From: Clostridia bacterium
GTDB taxonomy: Bacteria; Bacillota; Clostridia; Oscillospirales; Acutalibacteraceae
Direction: 5' to 3'
DNA: 18,386 nt
NCBI GenBank assembly: GCA_017631705.1
Contig: JAGBSU010000150.1
Span: 1 to 18,386 of the forward strand
Notes under the pieces: generated by a model
The model's input: the letters and a program-made list of their open reading frames with translations, nothing else
What the model was told of the DNA's origin: nothing
The model's database searches: none
In this document: positions 7,786-15,873 of the stretch, one piece after another
Layout of the letters: the number at the start of each line of letters is the position of its first letter
Position numbering within the stretch: the first letter of the stretch is position 1
Program-made: the position numbers and the translations under genes

Positions 7786-9240
7786 TTATTTGTCAACCTT
7801 TTTTGAGCGTTCTTGCAGTGCTGTCGCCACCACTTCGCGTTCGTCAAAATGAATGGTTTGGTCTTTCAAAATTTGATAGGTTTCATGGCCCTTCCCTGCC
7901 AATAGCACGGTATCACCTGTTTGTGCGTGCTGTATCGCCCAAGTAATTGCTTCCACACGACTCGGCACCACCGTATAAGGCGTTTCGGTTTCCTGCATAC
8001 CTTCTAAAATATCGTTAATAATTGCCTGCGGGTCTTCGCTCCGCGGGTTGTCGGAAGTCACCACCACAAAATCCGAAAGACGAGCCGCCATTGCTCCCAT
8101 TTTCGGACGCTTGGTGCGGTCACGGTCACCACCGCAGCCAAACACCGTTATCAATCGTCCTGCTTTACAAGTGTTCAGCGTTTCGCAAATGTTTTCCAAC
8201 CCATCCGGTGTGTGTGCGAAATCAATAATCACCGTAAAATCTTGTCCTGTCGGGACAACTTCGGCACGGCCTTTAACCAAACCCACGCCGCACAAAGCGG
8301 TTTTAATCGTATCAAACGGAATACCCAAAGCCGAGGCACACGCTGCCGCTGCCAACGCATTATACGCGGAAAAGCGTCCCGGTGTTGCCAAACGAATCCG
8401 CCCGATAACACCGACACCCACGCACTCGAAATCCACGCCATCGGGTCGACAACGTACATAGCGAGCCGTGTAATCGGCATCGTTATCCTGTGTTGAAAAA
8501 GTAACCGTTTGGCAAGAAACTCCCTCGCTCATCACCGGATACCAAGCATCGTCTTTGTTTAACACCGCTGTTTTGCAATGGGAAAACAAGCGTTTTTTCG
8601 CAGCGGCATAGTTTTCCATTGTTTTATGATAATCCAAATGGTCTTGTGTCAAGTTAGTAAACACACCGGCTTCAAAACGGCAACCTGCCACACGCTCTTG
8701 GTCCAATGCGTGTGACGATACCTCCATCACGGCATACTCGCAACCGGCATCTGCCATTTGTGCAAACAACTCTTGTAGTTCATAGGAATCCGGTGTTGTG
8801 TGCTTTGTTTCCACCACACGGTCACCAATCATATTTTGAATGGTACCAATCAATCCCACGCGATGCCCCGCTTGTTCCAAAACGGCTTTCAACAAATAGG
8901 AGGTGCTGGTTTTTCCGTTTGTTCCCGTCACCCCGACAAGCTTCAACTGCTCGGTCGGACGATGAAACCAATTCGCGCACATGACTGCCCACGCAAAACG
9001 CGTGCTTTTTACCAACAACTGTTGCGGCAAGCCCACATCGCGCTCGGCGATAATCACCGCCGCACCGGCTTGTGCTGCCATCTCGGCAAAGGCATGGCTG
9101 TCTACACCCGTACCGGCGATGCAAACAAAAGCACATCCCGGCGTAACCTTACGGGAATCGCGACACAATGCCGTTATCTCCGTTTGTGCACAAAGTTCTC
9201 CACGGTAGTCTATATCAACCATTAATTCTTTCAGTTTCAT
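7786..9240 (-). CDS. murE: UDP-MurNAc-tripeptide synthetase, meso-diaminopimelate adding (484 aa)
   Basis: Cytosolic ATP-dependent ligase that adds the third residue to UDP-MurNAc-L-Ala-D-Glu. The Mur ligase layout is complete: N-terminal substrate domain (1-95), central ATPase domain with GTNGKTS (106-112), HTTPDS, EVSSHAL and YAAAKKRLF with the lysine normally carbamylated, and a C-terminal domain. The motif DNPR (397-400) is the known mark of meso-DAP specificity; L-lysine enzymes differ there, so the wall is predicted to be meso-DAP type. I start it at ATG 9240 because GAGGTG lies about five bases upstream; the GTG at 9246 is inside that site. It begins 25 bases after the second PBP. Confidence 0.96.
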   Translation of the reverse strand: MKLKELMVDIDYRGELCAQTEITALCRDSRKVTPGCAFVCIAGTGVDSHAFAEMAAQAGAAVIIAERDVGLPQQLLVKSTRFAWAVMCANWFHRPTEQLKLVGVTGTNGKTSTSYLLKAVLEQAGHRVGLIGTIQNMIGDRVVETKHTTPDSYELQELFAQMADAGCEYAVMEVSSHALDQERVAGCRFEAGVFTNLTQDHLDYHKTMENYAAAKKRLFSHCKTAVLNKDDAWYPVMSEGVSCQTVTFSTQDNDADYTARYVRCRPDGVDFECVGVGVIGRIRLATPGRFSAYNALAAAACASALGIPFDTIKTALCGVGLVKGRAEVVPTGQDFTVIIDFAHTPDGLENICETLNTCKAGRLITVFGCGGDRDRTKRPKMGAMAARLSDFVVVTSDNPRSEDPQAIINDILEGMQETETPYTVVPSRVEAITWAIQHAQTGDTVLLAGKGHETYQILKDQTIHFDEREVVATALQERSKKVDK

Positions 9241-9265
9241 TCTCACACCTCGTTTGTCAAAACCA

Positions 9266-11545
9266 TTATTCTATCGCATCTTGATATAAGACGGTTACTT
9301 CCACCACCGTGCCTCGCGGCACAACGCTTCCACTCGGCGTATTCTGCACACTTATAACTGCTTGCCGTGTAACATTTACATTTTCAACCGTAGCGGTCCA
9401 ACCGTGTATTTTCACATTTAACCCGCTGTCAATTAACAACTTGTTTGCCTCGGACAAAGTCTTGCCGACCACCGCCGGCACCGTCGCCGATTCCGCCTCT
9501 GTTTGGTCGGTGTAAACAACCGCCGTTCCGCCTTTGAGCAATTGTTCGCCTGCGGCAGGTTGCTGCACAGTTACCATACCCTCTCCGACCGTGCGGCAAG
9601 AAAGTCCGAGCCCTTGCAGTAATTGAACGGCTTCGGCTGTCGTTTTTCCGACAACCTGTGGCATGGTCACCTGCCACTCGGCTTGCTCTTGCACTTTGTA
9701 CTGCGGCGAAATCCCCAAATACGGCACCACATCGGCAAAAATTTTTTGTGCCACCGGTGCCGCTAAAGTTCCGCCGTATCGAATATACGTTTGCGGCTCA
9801 TCAATCATAACAAGAACCGCCACACGGGGGTTGTCTGCCGGTGCAAATCCGCAAAAAGAGGCAACCACATTCTTTCGACCGTTTGCCCCGGCGGCTTGGT
9901 CGGTTTTCTCGGATGTTCCGGTTTTCCCCGCCACACGGTATCCCGCCACATAGGCGTTTTTTGCACCGCCGCCGTCCACAACACCCTCTAATAGCGTCGA
10001 TATACGCTTCGCCGTATCCTCCGAAATGACACGCCGCCTCACCGTGGGCTTGTTTTGAATAACCGTCTGATTATCGGGGGAAATCACGCGTGCCGCCACA
10101 AACGGGCGACGCAACTGTCCGTCACCGGCAACGGCGCAAACGCCGGTTATCATTTGAATCGGGGTCACCTTAAAGGTTTGCCCAATAGAAGAGGTTGCTA
10201 CATCTACCGCTGTAATGGCAGAGGCTTTATGGTACAAACTCGGTGTCACTCTTGCCTCGCCCAACATGTCAATTCCAGTTACTTCGGTGAATCCGAATTG
10301 TTCGTGATACTGCGGAAACAACGTTTTCCCTACCAACGACCCGATGCTCATAAAGGCCGGATTGCAGGAATGCGAAATGGCTTGTGCTAAATTTTGGCTG
10401 CCGTGACTGCGAGGGTACACATGACATTTCATGGTACGCACTCCCGCCATGGTATACGTGCCGTTACAGAAAAAGTGTGAGTTTTCCGAAATCAGTTTTT
10501 CTTGCATTGCCATAGAGGCAGTAAAAATTTTGAACACCGACCCCGGCTCATAAAATTCGGAAATCGCTTTGTTTTTCCATTGCCGCTGTAACGCTTCCAT
10601 AAACGCCCCTGCTTGCAAATCATCGGCTAACGCAGCAATGGTCGCAGCTTGTGTGGGGTTTTGCAACACGCGGGGATTGTTTAAGTCATAATCCCCTTTG
10701 GTTGCCATCGCCAACACTTCACCGGTTTGAACATCCATGACAATAGAGCTCGCTCGATTGGCAGCACCGGTTTCTGCCACCGCCACCTCTAAATATTTTT
10801 CAACCATCCGCTGAATGTTACTGTCGATGGTCAGCTGTAAGGTGTTTCCTTCCTCGGCGGCAATAGTGGTTTCGTATTGAATATCGTTCGGAAGAGCATC
10901 GCCCCAACCGTTTTTTGTGGTGATAACGCGTCCGGCTTTTCCGGCTAAATACGCATTGTATTTTGCTTCCAAGCCTTCCAGTCCGCTATTCTCCGTTCCG
11001 GTAAATCCCAACACGCACGACAGAGTGCTGCCAAGCGGATATTCTCGCTTGTAATCTTGAATCACGCGAAAAACACCGGTTAACTGTTTTTCACGAACCC
11101 AATCAATAAAACGATAACTCAACTCTCGGTCGATTTTCGCTTTAATCACTTCGTACCGTGAGCCGGTTTTTTTCGTTTGTTTTTCCAACCGCTCCTTAGA
11201 AACCGTCAACAGCTCCGGCAACTCGTTACAAATCATCGTTCTTGCCGCTTCGTCAGGAATTTCCGACGGCATCATGATAACGGTTGCCACTTCTACACTA
11301 CGCGCCAACACCACGCCGTTACGGTCTATAATGTTGCCGCGTTTGTCCGAAATCACGCTGTCGGTCAGCTGTTGTTCTGCCGCCAATGCTTGCCATTGGT
11401 GATGTTCACCGAGTTGTACTACCATCAGCTTACATCCTATCGCGCCAAAACAAACCGTAATCGCTGCTAATATTCCTACGCTTTTTTGCCACATCCGACG
11501 GGACGGAGCCCTCATTGAAACTTCCTGTTGATGACGAAAACGCAT
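9266..11545 (-). CDS. Class B penicillin-binding protein with two PASTA domains, SpoVD/PbpB type, second of a tandem pair (759 aa)
   Basis: D,D-transpeptidase that cross-links septal or spore peptidoglycan outside the membrane. Layout: short basic cytoplasmic N-terminus, one membrane segment (about 22-44), PBP dimer/pedestal domain (65-215), transpeptidase domain with SVFK (Ser336), SCN (393-395) and KTG (541-543), then two PASTA repeats (about 626-680 and 686-754). Cysteines 374 and 394 lie 38 and 58 residues after the catalytic Ser, the spacing known for the redox pair of B. subtilis SpoVD. It is collinear with the PBP just upstream and clearly its paralogue; by B. subtilis order (pbpB then spoVD) this would be the SpoVD position. 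Start: ATG 11545 has AAAGGA nine bases upstream; ATG 11515 with AGGAAG is a possible alternative. Confidence 0.93.
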   Translation of the reverse strand: MRFRHQQEVSMRAPSRRMWQKSVGILAAITVCFGAIGCKLMVVQLGEHHQWQALAAEQQLTDSVISDKRGNIIDRNGVVLARSVEVATVIMMPSEIPDEAARTMICNELPELLTVSKERLEKQTKKTGSRYEVIKAKIDRELSYRFIDWVREKQLTGVFRVIQDYKREYPLGSTLSCVLGFTGTENSGLEGLEAKYNAYLAGKAGRVITTKNGWGDALPNDIQYETTIAAEEGNTLQLTIDSNIQRMVEKYLEVAVAETGAANRASSIVMDVQTGEVLAMATKGDYDLNNPRVLQNPTQAATIAALADDLQAGAFMEALQRQWKNKAISEFYEPGSVFKIFTASMAMQEKLISENSHFFCNGTYTMAGVRTMKCHVYPRSHGSQNLAQAISHSCNPAFMSIGSLVGKTLFPQYHEQFGFTEVTGIDMLGEARVTPSLYHKASAITAVDVATSSIGQTFKVTPIQMITGVCAVAGDGQLRRPFVAARVISPDNQTVIQNKPTVRRRVISEDTAKRISTLLEGVVDGGGAKNAYVAGYRVAGKTGTSEKTDQAAGANGRKNVVASFCGFAPADNPRVAVLVMIDEPQTYIRYGGTLAAPVAQKIFADVVPYLGISPQYKVQEQAEWQVTMPQVVGKTTAEAVQLLQGLGLSCRTVGEGMVTVQQPAAGEQLLKGGTAVVYTDQTEAESATVPAVVGKTLSEANKLLIDSGLNVKIHGWTATVENVNVTRQAVISVQNTPSGSVVPRGTVVEVTVLYQDAIE

Positions 11546-11563
11546 AAACAGGAGTCCTTTCGT

Positions 11564-13834
11564 TTAATAAATACTGTCTGTGTAGGTAAACTCGACGTTA
11601 ACAACCGTCCCTTTCGGCACTTTCCGTCCCGGTGTTGCCGACTGACGCACAGCCGTAGCTCGACCGGTTGCCGAAGCGCTGATACCCGACAACAGCACAT
11701 TCACGCCGGCGGTAGTTGCCGCTTGATTAACTTGCGACACCGTGCGACCGCTGAAATCGGGAATGGTTGTCATTTGAACATCTTTTTCATCGGTATACAA
11801 CCAAACCGCACCGCCGCGCGGAATGGTCGAACCACTTTCGGGAACTTGTTGCACAACGGTTTTACCGTTTCCAACGGTGTGGTATGTCAGCGAGGAAGCC
11901 TTTAAGGTTGTTGCCGCCGCCGCTGTTGTAGACCCCACCACATTGGGCACATGACGGTCCAGGGAGGCGAGCTCTTTTTCAGTGTAATTCGGCTCCACAC
12001 CGAGATACGGTAAAACATCTTTGAGAATTTTTTTGGCGGTCGGTGCGGCAACACTGCCACCGGATTTTCCCACTTGCGGTTCGTCTACCGTTACCAACAC
12101 CGCCACACGTGGGTCATCGGCAGGTGCAAAACCGCCAAAGGAAACAATAATTTCCACATCCGTGGTGTCGCCGTCTTCCGATTTGGTTTCGGTTTTCTCC
12201 GAGGTGCCGGTTTTTCCTGCCACACGATAACCCGGAAGGTACGCGTTTTTAATAGAACCACCACTCACCGCATTTTCCAACATGTTGCACACCCGCTTAG
12301 AAGTGCTTTCGGAAATCATTTGGCGTTTTACTTTCGGCTCGGTGTTAGAAACCACATTACCGTTTTCGTCCAACACTTTTTGCACAATATACGGCTCCAT
12401 CAAATAGCCGCCGTTTGCCACCGCCGAAAGTGCCGTTACCATTTGAAGCGGTGTTACCTTAAAAGTTTGACCGATGGAAGAGGCCGCCGTATCAACGGGC
12501 GACATGGTTTGCGGTGTGTGATATAACCCGCTTGTAACAGCCGGCTCACCCAAAAGGTCTACGCCGGTTTTTTCCGTAAAGCCAAAACCGACATAATATT
12601 TCGAAAACAATTTCGCACCTATGCGTGTTCCCAGTGTCATAAACGACGGGTTACACGAGTTGGCAATGGCTTGCATAAAATTCTGCTGTCCGTGTCCCTT
12701 AGGATAAATCCAGCATTTCATGGTGCGGTCGGCAATGTGGAAAGAATTTCCGCAATAGAAAGAACTTTCTTCCGTCACCAAACCTTCTTCCAAGCCCATA
12801 GATGCGGTAAATGTTTTAAAAACCGAACCCGGCTCATAGAAGTCCAACGCTTTGTTGCGATATTGTTCGGTTCGTGCTTTTGCCAACGCTTTGGAATGCT
12901 CGTCACCGGATAACAACGCGAGCTTTTCGGCAATCGATGGGTCGGCAATCGCTTGATAATTATTCGGGTCGTAATCGTTTTTGGTGGACATGGCCAAAAT
13001 GGCACCGGTTTTCACATCCATCACAATCGCACAGGTACGATTGGTTACTTTGTAATCCACAATGGCTTCCTGCAAACATTTATCGGCAATCTGCTGAATA
13101 TATTGGTCAACCGTCAGTACCAAACTGTTGCCATTGGTTGCATCTACCGTGTATTCATATTGTAACGCGGTAGGAAGACGGTCACCATACGTGTTTTGTG
13201 CCGAAACCATACGGCCGGCTGTGCCGGAAAGTGTTTCGTTGTATTTAAGTTCCAGCCCTTCGCGTGCCACATTGTCCTTCCCCACAAATCCCAACACGCA
13301 GGAAAGGAGATTTTTTAACGGATATTCCCGCTTATAGTCGGCAATTACACGGAACACACCGCCGAGACGATTTTCGTTCACCCATGCAATAAAGGTGTCT
13401 GCCAAAGACTTATCAATTTTTTCTTTGACCACTTTATATTTTGATTTGCTGTCGGTGGTCTGTTGATACAGCTTTTCACGGTCAACCTCTAACATGACCG
13501 ACACTTGGTCGGCTATTTTTTGCCGCGTGGTTTCTTGGCGAATATTGTTCGGTGCCATTACCACCGTATAAACTTCTCGTGTCAATGCCAACACCGACAT
13601 GTTCGCATCGTAAATTTGTCCGCGGTTTGCCGAAAGTTCTACATCCGCCAACTGCTGTGCTACCGCTTTTTGTTGCCAACTATCCTGTTGCAGCACTTGA
13701 ATACGAAACAACTGTCCCGATAACAGCACAAAACACAACAGCGTAATGCCAATCACAACACATGTGCGCATCCGCATAGGTTTTGACAACGTCTTTTCTG
13801 TTTTTTTTGCCGAACGGCGGGGATTTTCCCGCAT
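11564..13834 (-). CDS. Class B penicillin-binding protein with two PASTA domains, FtsI/PbpB type, first of a tandem pair (756 aa)
   Basis: D,D-transpeptidase acting outside the membrane with a SEDS polymerase at the septum. Layout: basic cytoplasmic N-terminus, membrane segment (about 24-45), dimer/pedestal domain (65-225), transpeptidase domain with SVFK (Ser337), SCN (393-395) and KTG (541-543), then PASTA repeats at about 628-682 and 688-752. By position after ftsL it corresponds to pbpB of Bacilli, but it also carries the SpoVD-like cysteines (374 and 394; a further Cys361), so position and cysteine signature do not agree on a role. ATG 13834 has GAGGTG six bases upstream. The stop is 18 bases before the second PBP. 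A 119-base leader with a hairpin separates it from ftsL. Confidence 0.94.
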   Translation of the reverse strand: MRENPRRSAKKTEKTLSKPMRMRTCVVIGITLLCFVLLSGQLFRIQVLQQDSWQQKAVAQQLADVELSANRGQIYDANMSVLALTREVYTVVMAPNNIRQETTRQKIADQVSVMLEVDREKLYQQTTDSKSKYKVVKEKIDKSLADTFIAWVNENRLGGVFRVIADYKREYPLKNLLSCVLGFVGKDNVAREGLELKYNETLSGTAGRMVSAQNTYGDRLPTALQYEYTVDATNGNSLVLTVDQYIQQIADKCLQEAIVDYKVTNRTCAIVMDVKTGAILAMSTKNDYDPNNYQAIADPSIAEKLALLSGDEHSKALAKARTEQYRNKALDFYEPGSVFKTFTASMGLEEGLVTEESSFYCGNSFHIADRTMKCWIYPKGHGQQNFMQAIANSCNPSFMTLGTRIGAKLFSKYYVGFGFTEKTGVDLLGEPAVTSGLYHTPQTMSPVDTAASSIGQTFKVTPLQMVTALSAVANGGYLMEPYIVQKVLDENGNVVSNTEPKVKRQMISESTSKRVCNMLENAVSGGSIKNAYLPGYRVAGKTGTSEKTETKSEDGDTTDVEIIVSFGGFAPADDPRVAVLVTVDEPQVGKSGGSVAAPTAKKILKDVLPYLGVEPNYTEKELASLDRHVPNVVGSTTAAAATTLKASSLTYHTVGNGKTVVQQVPESGSTIPRGGAVWLYTDEKDVQMTTIPDFSGRTVSQVNQAATTAGVNVLLSGISASATGRATAVRQSATPGRKVPKGTVVNVEFTYTDSIY

Positions 13835-13863
13835 GTTTCACACCTCGCTTTTTAGAAAGAAAA

Positions 13864-13896
13864 GAGAGTCAAGACGCGTAATCCATCCCAACTCTC
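13864..13896 (-). promoter_or_regulatory. Hairpin with U-rich tail in the leader of the first PBP
   Basis: In the 119-base gap after the ftsL-like gene, minus-strand bases 13896-13886 pair with 13874-13864 (11 pairs, three of them G-U; 11-base loop), followed by a pyrimidine-rich tract starting TTTTCTTTCT. It looks like a weak terminator or attenuator ahead of the PBP gene. A second possible stem (TCGAGG at 13939-13934 with CCTCGA at 13907-13902) lies just upstream. I see no good promoter in this gap. Confidence 0.4.
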
Positions 13897-13953
13897 ACCA
13901 TTCGAGGCTCGCTTTATATGTATGCCGTATCAACCTCGATATAGAACTCTAAA

Positions 13954-14418
13954 CTATCGTACCCATGCTGTCAGTGTTTTCCAAGCCTTTTTTAAAATAC
14001 CGTCCTCGGCAACCTCTTGTTTTTCAATCGGTGTTACCGTGATGTAATCAATTTGACCGGATTCCATTTGTCGAAACCCGACACTTTCCGCATACGCTTC
14101 AACGCTTTGTGCGGAAGTCTGTGCCGCTAACTCACTTTCCAACCGCTTGGTTTCGCTCATAGCTTCGTCGAGTTCGGTTTGAGCCTTGCTGATATTGCTG
14201 TTCATTTCCGTCAAGCGAACTTGGCTGGAAATCATAAACGCAATCACCAACAACACACCACCGGCAACTAACGCTGCCGCCACGGTGTTCAGCAATTTTT
14301 GAATCCGCGCCTGTCGTTTTTCTGCCTTCGTGGCTTTCTTGCCGGGGAGAGGTGTTATTTTTGCAGACCGTGATTCAAACACCGATAAATCGTATGCTTC
14401 GGAACCGTATGTTGCCAT
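13954..14418 (-). CDS. ftsL: FtsL-like cell division protein (154 aa)
   Basis: Small bitopic protein of the divisome that bridges septal proteins outside the membrane. The identification rests on position between rsmH and the PBP genes and on the layout: basic cytoplasmic N-terminus of about 40 residues (KKATKAEKRQARIQK), one membrane segment (about 43-64), a heptad-like coiled coil (about 67-105) and the short DivIC/FtsL-type end AYAESVGFRQMESGQIDYITV (109-128). A further tail of about 25 residues ends in a basic amphipathic stretch (ILKKAWKTLTAWVR), longer than I expect for FtsL. I chose ATG 14418 because GGGAG lies eight bases upstream; ATG 14424 is only two bases from it. Sequence conservation in this family is low, so the name is mainly from synteny. 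Confidence 0.8.
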   Translation of the reverse strand: MATYGSEAYDLSVFESRSAKITPLPGKKATKAEKRQARIQKLLNTVAAALVAGGVLLVIAFMISSQVRLTEMNSNISKAQTELDEAMSETKRLESELAAQTSAQSVEAYAESVGFRQMESGQIDYITVTPIEKQEVAEDGILKKAWKTLTAWVR

Positions 14419-14438
14419 ATTCATCTCTCCCTTTCTTT

Positions 14439-15383
14439 TTAATCGTGTATTTTTTCAATGCAGCGTAGTTTTGCACTGCGACTGCGTGGATTTTCCAACA
14501 ACTCTTGTTCACCGGCTTCCACCGGTTTACGCAAGACTAATTGTCCGGCGGGGGTCCGACCGCAAACACAAACCGGAAATTCCGGTGGGCAAGTGCACCC
14601 TTCACACCAAGAAGCGAATCGTTGTTTTACCATGCGATCTTCCAACGAGTGGAAGGTAATTACCGCTAATCGCCCACCGACTTTTAATCGGTCAAACGCA
14701 ATATTCAAAGCCTCAGACAAACAATCCAACTCGGCATTCACGGCAATTCGCAAAGCTTGAAATACCTTTCTTGCCGGATGCCCCTTACGCCGCACAGCGG
14801 CAGGTACTGCTTCACTAATCAAATCGGCAAATTGTGCCGTTGTGGTAATCGGTTTTTCGTTTCGATACGCCACCACCGCTTTGGCAATGGGACGAGAAAA
14901 TTTTTCTTCGCCGTATCGAAAAAAGATATCGGAAAGTTCTCTCTCGGATAAGGTGGCAAGCAAATCGGCAGCCGAAACGCCTTCTTTGCTCATACGCATA
15001 TCCAACGGTGCATCGGTGTGGTAGGAGAACCCACGGTATCCGGCATCCAACTGATGCGAGGACACCCCAATGTCCAACAAAATTCCGTCTACTTTATCAA
15101 CACCTTGTTCTGTTAACACCGCATCCATAAAACGAAAATTTCGATGAATGACGGTAGCGGGAAGATCTTGCAACCGTCGAGAGGCTTGTTCAACCGCCTC
15201 AGGGTCTTGGTCTAACGCAAACAACCGCCCACCGTTTAAGCGAGAGGCAATCGCAAACGAATGTCCGCCCCCTCCGGCAGTCCCGTCAACATAAACACCC
15301 TTAGGATTTATATTGAGCGCCGCTATGGTTTCTTCCAACAGCACCGGACGATGATAGCTCGTGTTTTGCACCTCGTATTCCAT
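14439..15383 (-). CDS. rsmH: 16S rRNA (cytosine-1402-N4)-methyltransferase (314 aa)
   Basis: SAM-dependent methyltransferase that N4-methylates C1402 in the ribosomal P site; it is a constant member of the dcw cluster. The SAM site is VDGTAGGGGHS (32-42), with LDQDPEAV (58-65), ILLDIGVSSHQLD (101-113), RGFSY and APLDMRM (125-131), and FHSLEDRMVKQRF near the end. The CxxC-rich stretch CEGCTCP...CVCG near residues 263-281 is also typical. ATG 15383 lies one base past the mraZ stop (TGATATG), so translation is probably coupled to mraZ; the ribosome site is poor (GGAG about 13 bases away). An in-frame ATG at 15419 inside mraZ touches GGAGG with no spacing and is less likely. Confidence 0.95.
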   Translation of the reverse strand: MEYEVQNTSYHRPVLLEETIAALNINPKGVYVDGTAGGGGHSFAIASRLNGGRLFALDQDPEAVEQASRRLQDLPATVIHRNFRFMDAVLTEQGVDKVDGILLDIGVSSHQLDAGYRGFSYHTDAPLDMRMSKEGVSAADLLATLSERELSDIFFRYGEEKFSRPIAKAVVAYRNEKPITTTAQFADLISEAVPAAVRRKGHPARKVFQALRIAVNAELDCLSEALNIAFDRLKVGGRLAVITFHSLEDRMVKQRFASWCEGCTCPPEFPVCVCGRTPAGQLVLRKPVEAGEQELLENPRSRSAKLRCIEKIHD

Positions 15384-15384
15384 A

Positions 15385-15804
15385 TCAGAAACCAAGCTCC
15401 GCAAACTCTGCTTCCACATCCTCCGAGGTCATGCTCGCGACATCCGATTCATACGCCGTCGGATTCCAAATCTCGGCACGGTTGCCGGCGCCGATAACCA
15501 ACGCCTCTTTTTCCAAGCCGGCATACTGTTGCAGATGCTTGGGTAATAAGATGCGCCCTTGCGAATCCACCTGCACGTCCTCGGCGTTCGCAGAAAGATA
15601 CCGTTGCAACTTACGAGCTTTTGTCATCGGCATTTGTGCCAAGCCCTCTTGCAACTTGTTCCATTCCTCCAACGAATACAAGCAAACACAATGGTCCATA
15701 ACCGCCGCGGCAATAAAGGTACTGCCCAGCTTGTCACGCAATTTGGCCGGCACAAACAACCGCCCTTTTGCGTCGATATTATGTTGGAATCTTCCGTATA
15801 ACAT
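15385..15804 (-). CDS. mraZ: Transcriptional regulator MraZ (139 aa)
   Basis: DNA-binding regulator of the dcw cluster, a ring-forming protein with two SpoVT/AbrB-like halves. Both copies of the DxxGR signature are present: Asp11-Arg15 (DAKGR, followed by VPAKLRD) and Asp80-Arg84 (DSQGR, followed by LLPKHLQ). The length is close to the family norm. ATG 15804 is supported by GGAG seven bases upstream and by the usual N-terminus (M-L-Y-G-R-F-Q-H-N-I-D); the frame is open further upstream but without support. The gene has its own promoter and, between it and the start codon, repeats that match the known style of MraZ operators, so it probably controls its own operon. Confidence 0.96.
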   Translation of the reverse strand: MLYGRFQHNIDAKGRLFVPAKLRDKLGSTFIAAAVMDHCVCLYSLEEWNKLQEGLAQMPMTKARKLQRYLSANAEDVQVDSQGRILLPKHLQQYAGLEKEALVIGAGNRAEIWNPTAYESDVASMTSEDVEAEFAELGF

Positions 15805-15842
15805 CTGTTTACTCCATTGCTTTTTTCTCGTTTTGAGAGGTT

Positions 15843-15872
15843 TGTGGAAAACTCGGTGGAAAATGTGGAAAC
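15843..15872 (+). repeat. Three GTGGAAA repeats in the mraZ leader, opposed to the MraZ-like repeats
   Basis: On the plus strand GTGGAAA occurs at 15844-15850, 15856-15862 and 15865-15871 (starts 12 and 9 bases apart). Read on the minus strand they are TTTTCCACA, TTTTCCACC and GTTTCCACA. The first differs by one base from the DnaA box TTATCCACA; the others by two. They could be weak DnaA boxes, a second set of MraZ half-sites in the opposite direction, or the 3' sides of leader hairpins pairing with the GTGG repeats just upstream in the transcript. Repeat content is certain; the role is not known. Confidence 0.6.
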
Positions 15873-15873
15873 T

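Noticed and set aside
11515..11566. Frameshift or split between the two PBP genes
   Set aside because: Each has a complete anchor, transpeptidase domain and two PASTA repeats, with a normal stop, an 18-base gap and a ribosome site; they are two intact genes.
13864..13940. Possible T-box riboswitch in the ftsL-PBP gap (GGGATGGATTACGCG resembles the T-box core)
   Set aside because: The match to the conserved GGGTGGNACCGCG core is imperfect, the gap is too short for the stem I specifier loop, and PBP genes are not T-box targets that I know of.
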